Source: Methanosarcinales archaeon (lineage in GTDB: Archaea; Halobacteriota; Syntropharchaeia; Alkanophagales; Methanospirareceae). Taken from it: DNA of 6,208 nucleotides. The notes beneath the pieces were generated by a model that had not been told where the DNA came from, did not search any database, and saw only the letters and a list, made by a program, of their open reading frames with translations. The position numbers and the translations under genes are program-made. The stretch spans positions 1 to 6,208 of the forward strand of contig JAUXGS010000060.1 in NCBI GenBank assembly GCA_030621945.1, written 5' to 3'. This document shows, piece by piece, positions 1 through 5,072 of the stretch (positions are counted from its first letter, which is position 1; every line of letters begins with the position of its first letter).

Positions 1-1439
1 CGCTCGTCCGGTATCATCGAGAGATTCTCATAATAATAGTTCCGGGTGCTTTTGCTACGCCATACCCGTTCTCCATCTTGTTTCACCAGGCCTTCTTCCG
101 CTAACTGCTCTATCACGTGCATCAAAACCTCAAAAGAGATATTCCTGAACGGATATGCGCGTTTGAGCAATGCATGGAGCTTATCTGCCGAAATCACTCC
201 AACGTCCAGGAGCACCCCGCACAGTTGGTTCGCTAAGACGTCCAATGAGCCATCTTTCAGTCGAATATCCTCTATTTTACCGTCCCGTGCTCGTTTTGCA
301 ATCACTACCGATTCCGCAACGTCGTCCGGCGTAAGCGCAATGATCTTACCGTTCGAGGTTGCGTGAACAAAGTGCGATGCTCGACCCACGCGCTGCACTA
401 ATCTCTTAACTTCGCGTGGCGATGCGTATTGGATGACCATGTCAATCAAGCCGATGTCAATGCCAAGCTCCATCGAACTGGTGCAAATAAGGCCTTTTAT
501 AACGCCACTTTTCAGGTTATCCTCCGCTTCTATCCGCGTCTCCTTTGACAGCGAGCCGTGATGCACACCGATTAACCCGCGTTCATACCTATTCAAAAGC
601 GAAGCAAGCATCTCCGCCGCTCGTCTCGTATTAACAAAAATTAAGCTCGACTTGTTCCCCTCCTCGTTCACCACCTCCCGTATGGTTCGTATATGCGCTA
701 ATACCTCCGGGTCAACGGCTAACCCGTGTGCGGCATAAACGTCTTTTTCCGTTCGTTTCGGATTCAAAACCTCTATCTCAACCGCTTTCGTGGACACTGT
801 GTTCACTACCTGCATCGCCCTATAACCTGCAAAATACTTCGCGACATCTTCCGGATTGCCAACCGTTGCAGAGAGACAAATTCGTTGGAAATCGCCTGCG
901 AGTCCCGCTATTCGCTCTAACGCAACTGCAAGCTGTGCACCGCGTTTAGAATTTGCTAATTCGTGCACTTCGTCTATTATCACGTGCCTCACTGATTTCA
1001 AATGCTCGCGCAATCGTGCACCCGGAATTATTGGCTGTATCGTTTCCGGAGTGGTGATAAGCATATCTGGCGGATCTACAGCCTGTCGCCGCCGTGCATA
1101 CATGCTCGTGTCACCATGCCGCACCTCTATGGTAATGCCGAGTTGTTCACCCCAGCGCTCTAACCTCAACAGCATGTCACGGTTCAACGCACGTAACGGC
1201 GTTATATAAAGTGCGTAAAACCCTTTCTTCGCTCGCTTCTGCTGCTTCAAATCCAGTATCCTGTGCAGGATAGGTAAAACCGCTGCTTCGGTCTTACCTG
1301 AGCCCGTAGGTGCTATAAGCAGCACGTCCTCTCCCTCTAAAATTAGTGGGATGCTTAATTCCTGCGGTTTTGTGGGAACAGAAAAGGTATCTCCTAATAC
1401 CCTCTGAATCTCCGCGTTGAACAAAGAGAATGTGTTCAT
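1..1439 (-). CDS. lhr: Lhr-type superfamily 2 ATP-dependent helicase, N-terminal half (C-terminus beyond the window)
   Basis: Large DNA/RNA helicase, ATP-driven 3'-5' translocase by family knowledge, linked to DNA repair. The 479 visible residues translate without a stop from ATG at 1439. Domain 1 (about 1-210) has Walker A APTGSGKT (43-50), motif Ia TPLRALNRD (80-88), TTPET (129-133), the DEVH box (156-159) and SAT (190-192). Domain 2 (about 211-385) has SLIFVNTRR (265-273), HHGSLS (293-298), CTSSMELGID (319-328) and motif VI QRVGRASH (349-356). A winged-helix region follows (about 395-460), then a start of the Lhr-specific segment, with YYYENLSMIPDE at 468-479. The combination of DEVH, 'SSMELGID' and this post-helicase segment separates Lhr from Ski2/Hel308. 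Full family members are about 850-950 residues, so about half is missing because of the window edge, not truncation of the gene. The start is fixed by a strong GAGAGGAGA ribosome site. Its upstream neighbour on the same strand, the PrsW-like gene, is 146 bp away, so co-transcription is possible but not shown. Confidence 0.93.
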   Translation of the reverse strand, partial: MNTFSLFNAEIQRVLGDTFSVPTKPQELSIPLILEGEDVLLIAPTGSGKTEAAVLPILHRILDLKQQKRAKKGFYALYITPLRALNRDMLLRLERWGEQLGITIEVRHGDTSMYARRRQAVDPPDMLITTPETIQPIIPGARLREHLKSVRHVIIDEVHELANSKRGAQLAVALERIAGLAGDFQRICLSATVGNPEDVAKYFAGYRAMQVVNTVSTKAVEIEVLNPKRTEKDVYAAHGLAVDPEVLAHIRTIREVVNEEGNKSSLIFVNTRRAAEMLASLLNRYERGLIGVHHGSLSKETRIEAEDNLKSGVIKGLICTSSMELGIDIGLIDMVIQYASPREVKRLVQRVGRASHFVHATSNGKIIALTPDDVAESVVIAKRARDGKIEDIRLKDGSLDVLANQLCGVLLDVGVISADKLHALLKRAYPFRNISFEVLMHVIEQLAEEGLVKQDGERVWRSKSTRNYYYENLSMIPDE

Positions 1440-1585
1440 GTCGTCTCTCCTCTCATCGCATCTAGTCGAAAAGGTTTACGCTAACTCTATCTAACTTCAA
1501 AGCAGAAAAAGTTTGAACATAAAACGAAATTGGTACAGCTCGCTCAAAGTGCAGTGCTCGAATGCTTGCTTGCTCCTAAAGCACT
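1440..1585. other. Intergenic region between the PrsW-like gene and lhr
   Basis: This 146-bp gap holds no ORF. Near the PrsW-like stop there is an imperfectly nested inverted repeat (listed separately). On the minus strand a T5 run at 1506-1510 could serve as an archaeal T-rich terminator for the PrsW-like gene. Weak TATA-like sequences lie near 1518-1526 (TTTTATG on the minus strand) and 1482-1492. Either could drive lhr with an untranslated leader carrying its ribosome site. None is strong enough to name as the promoter. Confidence 0.4.
1446..1454 (-). promoter_or_regulatory. Shine-Dalgarno site of lhr
   Basis: On the minus strand the sequence GAGAGGAGA ends six bases before the ATG at 1439-1437. 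It is complementary to the 16S rRNA tail and decides the start. An upstream ATG in another frame (ATGAGAGGAGAG...) runs into a stop at once and is not a competing start. Confidence 0.7.
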
Positions 1586-1587
1586 TT
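1546..1587. repeat. Inverted repeat over the PrsW-like stop codon
   Basis: AAAGTGC at 1546-1552 is the exact reverse complement of GCACTTT at 1581-1587. A second register pairs AGTGCT (1553-1558) with AGCACT (1580-1585). The loop contains GCTTGCTTGCT. The right arm overlaps the TAA stop of the PrsW-like gene, so an RNA hairpin could form at the 3' end of that message. The arms are short and the loop is 28 bases, so it may be chance. Confidence 0.35.
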
Positions 1588-2413
1588 AATCTTGTTCTGA
1601 AGTAACCTGCTGCTCTGGCTCCGCGGCTGCCAAATACCATTTCTTCTTCCCGCGATCAAATTTCGCGCCGACGCTCTTCATGAACAACGCTGTCCGGTGT
1701 GGATCGATACCAAGTTCGTCAGCCAGTGCAACGGTTGATGCGCCGTCACGTTCGGTAATGAACCGTCGTGCTTTATACTCCATCTCTTCACGCGGTGAGA
1801 TATACACGTCTAATTCATATTTCCATGCTATATCTACGAGCAGCTTGAGAATGAGAATGAATACAGGAACAAGAATGAAGTACGATGCCCAGTGCACGCT
1901 TACCAAACTGTTCCAAGCAAAGTGCATCAATACCGCGCCAATATAACCGTAAATGATCATACGTCGTTTCCCCTTAATCTTCGCCACGCCCACCATCAAA
2001 CCGAAGAGCCCGGTGAACAGAATATGCCCCACCGCGATGGACCGCACTGCAACAAGTTCTAAGCCAAACTCCACGGAGAAGCTATATAAGAGATTCTCAA
2101 CAATTTCAAAGCCTATTGCAACGGCAGCACCGTAAACAAGACCGTCCATAGGGCCTTCTAATTTGGGGTCCTTCCGCATTCGATAGACGTAAATCCCCTT
2201 ACACGCTTCTTCAACGAGTGGTGCACTCAATAATCCCGCCCAGAAAAAGACAAAAGATTCAAGGAAAAACGATAAAAGAACCGCAGGTATCGCGCCCCAG
2301 CCTACCGCTTTCAAGATCTTACCCAGAGGTTCAGGCCCAAATACATCCTTCTGGTAAATATAGAGAAACCAGAGCACACTTACAATAACGCTGACGTAAA
2401 TTATCTCAAGCAT
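1586..2413 (-). CDS. PrsW-family intramembrane protease-like protein with winged-helix-like C-terminal tail
   Basis: 275-residue polytopic membrane protein. Hydrophobic segments lie at about 2-20, 35-50, 52-66, 91-113, 122-143, 152-171 and 177-195, so six or seven membrane passes. The PrsW (PF13367-type) signature residues are present in order: EExxK as VEEACKG (67-73), FEIVEN (102-107), H130 in the following helix (VGHILFTG) and HFAWN (164-168). In this family the glutamates and histidines are thought to form a metalloprotease site in the membrane; Bacillus PrsW cleaves an anti-sigma factor, but the archaeal substrate is unknown. Residues 199-275 are soluble and charged. Within them ALADELGIDPHRT (229-241) looks like a helix-turn-helix and FDRGKKKWYL (252-261) like a wing. 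There is no signal peptide beyond the first helix. ATG at 2413 fits a TATA box 27 bp upstream, giving a leaderless message. The family call is firm; proteolytic activity and the tail's role are inferred. Confidence 0.85.
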   Translation of the reverse strand: MLEIIYVSVIVSVLWFLYIYQKDVFGPEPLGKILKAVGWGAIPAVLLSFFLESFVFFWAGLLSAPLVEEACKGIYVYRMRKDPKLEGPMDGLVYGAAVAIGFEIVENLLYSFSVEFGLELVAVRSIAVGHILFTGLFGLMVGVAKIKGKRRMIIYGYIGAVLMHFAWNSLVSVHWASYFILVPVFILILKLLVDIAWKYELDVYISPREEMEYKARRFITERDGASTVALADELGIDPHRTALFMKSVGAKFDRGKKKWYLAAAEPEQQVTSEQD

Positions 2414-2436
2414 TGACTATACTAAGGGAATAGAAG

Positions 2437-2443
2437 TTATAAA
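2437..2443 (-). promoter_or_regulatory. TATA box of the PrsW-like gene
   Basis: On the minus strand this reads TTTATAA, close to the archaeal TATA consensus. Its centre is about 27 bp upstream of the ATG at 2413. Since archaeal transcription usually starts 25-27 bp from the box centre, the message would begin at or one base before the start codon. No ribosome site precedes the ATG, which agrees with leaderless translation. Confidence 0.6.
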
Positions 2444-2478
2444 TTGCACGCTTTTGCTTCACCAATCGCAGTAATCTC

Positions 2479-2542
2479 ATCACCATGAAGCTCATTTTTA
2501 TCTCTTGGTTGGGATTATCGGAGTCCTTTTAGAAATGGTGAT
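2479..2542. repeat. 8-bp inverted repeat in the divergent PrsW-like/purS gap
   Basis: ATCACCAT (2479-2486) and ATGGTGAT (2535-2542) are perfect reverse complements with a 48-base spacer. They lie upstream of both divergent promoters. The arms do not extend further, and the spacer shows no convincing secondary hairpin. It could be a pair of operator half-sites or chance. Confidence 0.3.
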
Positions 2543-2573
2543 CGAGTATACAAAAGACGTGGAATTTTAAGAT

Positions 2574-2582
2574 TTTTTTATA
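2574..2582 (+). promoter_or_regulatory. TATA box upstream of purS
   Basis: TTTTTTATA followed by C, in an A/T-rich stretch, is the best plus-strand TATA box in the gap. It predicts transcription from about 2605. That is just ahead of the upstream ATG at 2609 (leaderless reading) or leaves a leader of about 70 bases before the ATG at 2675. Confidence 0.55.
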
Positions 2583-2595
2583 CTCACGTAATTTG

Positions 2596-2635
2596 AAGCT
2601 TCTAAAAGATGGCAGCAACTAAGCTTTTAAAGCTT
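2596..2635. repeat. Three AAGCTT copies around the purS 5' end
   Basis: AAGCTT occurs at 2596-2601, 2621-2626 and 2630-2635. The last two form the near-palindrome AAGCTTTTAAAGCTT. Its core CTTTTAAAG also resembles a TATA box, centred near 2629, which would start a message near 2655 and give a 20-base leader for the ATG at 2675. The cluster may be an operator, an alternative promoter or chance in A/T-rich DNA. Confidence 0.35.
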
Positions 2636-2674
2636 GATTGCAAATCTATACTTACAGTTTTAGGTAACGGTAAA

Positions 2675-2947
2675 ATGACCATAGAAGTAGACGTAACAAT
2701 AAAGCTGAAGCACGGAATTACGGATCCAGAAGGTGAGAACACAAAGAAAGCGTTGCACCTCCTTGGGTTTAACAATGTTCGTAGTGTAAAATCAATGAAA
2801 ACGTTTCGAATCGCGTTAGAGCCAGAAACAGCAGGTGATGAAGAAGAAACGGTGAAGAACGAGGTAGAAGAGATGTGTCGAAAACTGCTTGCCAATCCGG
2901 TAATACATGATTATAATATACGGGTAGTGAAGAGCGAAAAAGAGTAA
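2675..2947 (+). CDS. purS: Phosphoribosylformylglycinamidine (FGAM) synthase, subunit PurS
   Basis: Small subunit of FGAM synthase, the fourth step of purine synthesis. By family knowledge it bridges small PurL and the glutaminase PurQ and helps pass ammonia between them in the cytoplasm. The 90-residue reading shows the PurS pattern: an opening beta strand (MTIEVDVTIKLK), the GITDPEG loop (14-20), ENTKKALHLLGF (21-32), an acidic stretch (50-60), and EVEEMCRKLLANPVIHDY (63-80) near the end. Family members are about 80-90 residues, which favours ATG at 2675. TAGGTAACGG just upstream is a weak ribosome site. The frame is also open to ATG 2609, adding 22 residues (MAATKLLKLDC...), and a TATA box sits at the right distance for that start. 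Neither purQ nor purL is in the window, so the gene stands apart from its partners. trpS follows 82 bp later with its own signals. Confidence 0.87.
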   Translation: MTIEVDVTIKLKHGITDPEGENTKKALHLLGFNNVRSVKSMKTFRIALEPETAGDEEETVKNEVEEMCRKLLANPVIHDYNIRVVKSEKE

Positions 2948-2970
2948 GTGAGCGAGTGGAAAAATCAAGT

Positions 2971-2978
2971 TTTAATAC
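2971..2978 (+). promoter_or_regulatory. Candidate TATA box of trpS
   Basis: TTTAATAC lies in an A/T-rich stretch 24 bp after the purS stop, with an A-rich stretch upstream (GAAAAATCAAG). It predicts a start near 3001 and a leader of about 30 bases carrying the purine-rich ribosome site. It suggests trpS can be transcribed separately from purS. Confidence 0.4.
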
Positions 2979-3014
2979 TACAAAATCAAAAGTAACGAGA
3001 GGAGAGAGATAGAG

Positions 3015-3020
3015 GGAAGG
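3015..3020 (+). promoter_or_regulatory. Shine-Dalgarno site of trpS
   Basis: GGAAGG lies nine bases before the ATG at 3030, within a strikingly purine-rich leader (2997-3020, repeated GAGAGG-like units). It supports ATG 3030 as the start. Confidence 0.5.
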
Positions 3021-3029
3021 TTCAGTGAG

Positions 3030-4364
3030 ATGGCAGAGATAAACCCCTGGGGTGTTACGGATATAAAGGATTATACAAGGCTCTTTGACGATTTTGGTAT
3101 TTCCAGGTTCACGGATATGCTGAACCAGATAGAGACGCCGCACCTCTACATGCGAAGAGGCATAATCGTCGGACATCGTGGTTACGAGGACGTACTGCGA
3201 GCGATGATTGAGCGGAGCCCATTTGCAGTGATGAGTGGGTTCATGCCGTCCGGGAAAATCCATCTGGGCGGTAAGATGGTAATGGATGAGATCATCTGGC
3301 ATCAGCGCATGGGCGGCGATGCATTTGCATGTATAGCGGATATGGAGTCGCATTCGGTCAGAGGCGTACCATGGAAGCAATGCAAGGACATAGGACTGAA
3401 CGAATACATAGTTAGCCTCGTAGCGTTAGGTTTTGACATAGAAAAGGGGCACATATACTTTCAATCGGAGAATAAAAAGCTGCGTGACCTCGCTTTCGAA
3501 CTTGGAACAGCAGTTAACTTCAGCGAAATCAGTGCAATCTACGGGTTCCAGGGCGATGTTAACATAGCGCACATGATCAGCGTATTAGTGCAGAACGCGG
3601 ATATACTGCAGCCGCAACTGCACGAATATGATGGGCCAAAACCTGCCGTCATTCCTGTTGGCGTTGATCAAGACCCGCATATACGGTTAACGCGGGATAT
3701 CGCATCGAGGATGAGGATGTTCCTGGTAGAAAAGCGATTGCATACAGACCAGAAGCCGTATATAAGCGTACGGGCGAAGAAGGCTGATAGCGGAGCATTG
3801 GAAGAGATAGCAAAGAGAATAGACGGTCAGAAAAAAGTGTATGAGATGCACATGGATCTGTTTGGAATTGAAGAAAGCGAGATTGATAGCGCTATGCGAA
3901 AGATCGAGGAAATAGTGCGGGATGTGGAGATAGAATACGGCGGATACGGCTTCTTCTTGCCCGCAGCCACGTATCACCGATTCGTACAGGGATTAACTGG
4001 CGGGAAAATGTCTTCAAGCGTCCCGGAAAGCTATATAGCGCTAACGGAACCGCCGGAAGAAGCAGCAGAGAAAGTGAAACGAGCAAAAACAGGCGGTAGA
4101 GTGACCGTAGAAGAGCAGAAGAGTCTCGGAGGCTCTCCGGAAGAATGCACGATTTATGAGCTTCTGATGGCTCATCTAATCGAAGACGACGCTCAAGTAA
4201 AAGAGATTTTTGAAGAATGCAAAAGCGGGAAAAGGCTTTGTAAAGCATGTAAGGCGCAGGCTGCGGAGCTTATGTTCTCCTTCTTAAAACGGCATCAAGA
4301 AGAACGAGAAAATGCGAAGGAAGTTTTGATGAATCACGAATTATATAAGCACTGGTTCCGCTAA
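3030..4364 (+). CDS. trpS: Tryptophanyl-tRNA synthetase, archaeal type
   Basis: Class I aminoacyl-tRNA synthetase that attaches tryptophan to tRNA-Trp in the cytoplasm. The 444 residues have the HIGH-equivalent PSGKIHLGG (73-81), IADMESH (102-108), the archaeal/eukaryotic-type PVGVDQDPHIRLTRDIA (209-225) and the KMSKS-equivalent TGGKMSSS (323-330). Then come RAKTGGRVTVEEQ (351-363) and the helical anticodon-binding region (about 370-440). Two oddities: cysteines C373, C397, C404 and C407 form C-x23-C-x6-C-x2-C, almost the [4Fe-4S] motif of Thermotoga maritima TrpRS. Also, about 75 residues (232-308, predicted helical and charged) are inserted between the DPHIRLTRDIA segment and the PAATYHRF segment, compared with the shorter archaeal enzymes of about 370 residues. 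The start has a good ribosome site. It ends 12 bp from the convergent corrinoid gene. The enzyme call is very safe. Confidence 0.96.
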   Translation: MAEINPWGVTDIKDYTRLFDDFGISRFTDMLNQIETPHLYMRRGIIVGHRGYEDVLRAMIERSPFAVMSGFMPSGKIHLGGKMVMDEIIWHQRMGGDAFACIADMESHSVRGVPWKQCKDIGLNEYIVSLVALGFDIEKGHIYFQSENKKLRDLAFELGTAVNFSEISAIYGFQGDVNIAHMISVLVQNADILQPQLHEYDGPKPAVIPVGVDQDPHIRLTRDIASRMRMFLVEKRLHTDQKPYISVRAKKADSGALEEIAKRIDGQKKVYEMHMDLFGIEESEIDSAMRKIEEIVRDVEIEYGGYGFFLPAATYHRFVQGLTGGKMSSSVPESYIALTEPPEEAAEKVKRAKTGGRVTVEEQKSLGGSPEECTIYELLMAHLIEDDAQVKEIFEECKSGKRLCKACKAQAAELMFSFLKRHQEERENAKEVLMNHELYKHWFR

Positions 4365-4376
4365 ACAATTCCTAAA

Positions 4377-5012
4377 CTATCCCAAAAGCTCCTTTGCCGT
4401 CCTAACAGCTTCAACCGCGTCTTTGCCGTAGGCATCTGCACCGATTTCGTTGGAGAAGTCCGCACTGACTGCACCCCCGCCAACCAGTATCTTTACCTCC
4501 AGACCTGTCCTCCTGAAATACTCTATCACTTCTGCCATGTACTCACGTGTCGTCGTCAGTAAGGCGGACAGTGCGAGAATATCAGCTCCGGTTTCCTTAA
4601 CGGCATCCGCATACTTTTCCTTATCTACGTCAGTCCCCAGATCAATGACCTCAAAACCCTCGGAAGAAAGCATTATCGTTACTATCTCCTTTCCTATGTC
4701 ATGCACGTCACCCTTGACCGTACCGATAACGACTTTTCCTAACTTTTCTTTTGCACCCGCTCCTTCTCCTTCTTCCTTTTCTTGTAAGAGCGGTTTTAGA
4801 ATATCCAGCGCTTTTTTTGCGTTCCAGCCGGAAACCATCAGTTCTGCATCAAAATATATGTCTCTGTATCCTTCCCCGATTTCCCTGAGTCCTCTTGTTA
4901 TATCCTCAATGATTTCGTACGCATTCGTTCCGCTGTTCAGTCTCTCTTCGCAAAAAGCTTCTATTCTCTTTTTCGTTACGTCGAGCAGCGCGTCAACTAT
5001 CGCACCTTCCAT
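4377..5012 (-). CDS. Methyltransferase-type corrinoid (B12-binding) protein
   Basis: 211-residue cytoplasmic methyl carrier of the MtaC/MtbC/MttC/MtgC class, likely holding a corrinoid whose cobalt takes a methyl group from a substrate methyltransferase and passes it on. The N-terminal helical cap (about 5-75) ends in DAELMVSGWNAKKALDILKP (55-74). A charged Glu/Gly-rich linker (78-91) follows. The B12-binding Rossmann domain (92-211) has VIGTVKGDVHDIGKEIV (95-111), where H104 of D-x-H-x-x-G is the expected cobalt ligand. SALLTTT (149-155) carries the S-x-L motif and LVGGGAV (176-182) the glycine-rich motif. Length matches the family. ATG 5012 lacks a ribosome site; a TATA-like CTTAAAG about 28 bp upstream fits a leaderless start. 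It lies divergent from the corrinoid activator gene, supporting a shared role. The substrate cannot be read from this protein alone; no methyltransferase lies in the window. Confidence 0.92.
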   Translation of the reverse strand: MEGAIVDALLDVTKKRIEAFCEERLNSGTNAYEIIEDITRGLREIGEGYRDIYFDAELMVSGWNAKKALDILKPLLQEKEEGEGAGAKEKLGKVVIGTVKGDVHDIGKEIVTIMLSSEGFEVIDLGTDVDKEKYADAVKETGADILALSALLTTTREYMAEVIEYFRRTGLEVKILVGGGAVSADFSNEIGADAYGKDAVEAVRTAKELLG

Positions 5013-5072
5013 AGGATATTATAATGATACAAACAGCTTTAAGATTTTTACTTATCTAACCAATGAAGAATC
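5013..5072. promoter_or_regulatory. Shared divergent promoter region of the corrinoid protein and activator genes
   Basis: Only 60 bp separate the two start codons. On the plus strand ATATTATAAT (5015-5024) is a strong TATA-like box predicting a start near 5046; CTTTAAGATTTTTA (5037-5050) is a second. On the minus strand CTTAAAG (about 5037-5043) would start the corrinoid message at about 5014. The opposing boxes overlap or nearly so, which suggests linked control of the two genes. Which boxes are used is not decided by sequence alone. Confidence 0.5.

Noticed and set aside
46..1209. Several plus-strand ORFs of 64-117 residues
   Set aside because: All lie opposite the continuous lhr reading frame with intact helicase motifs. 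They are Arg/Ser/Cys-rich and lack ribosome sites.
2450..2490. Possible C/D-box guide RNA on the minus strand (GTGATGA matches box C)
   Set aside because: No CTGA box D or D' follows at a workable distance, so the match to box C alone is not enough.
2485..2570. Short peptides in the PrsW-like/purS gap, including a hydrophobic stretch LLVGIIGVLLEMVIEYT
   Set aside because: The ATG at 2485 opens only 15 codons. The hydrophobic stretch lies in another frame with no ATG before it and no ribosome site. It is too short to support as a gene.
2769..3380. 203-residue minus-strand ORF over purS and trpS
   Set aside because: It crosses the ends of two clear plus-strand genes, and its composition (His/Leu/Ser/Tyr-rich, no domain) is that of an antisense shadow.
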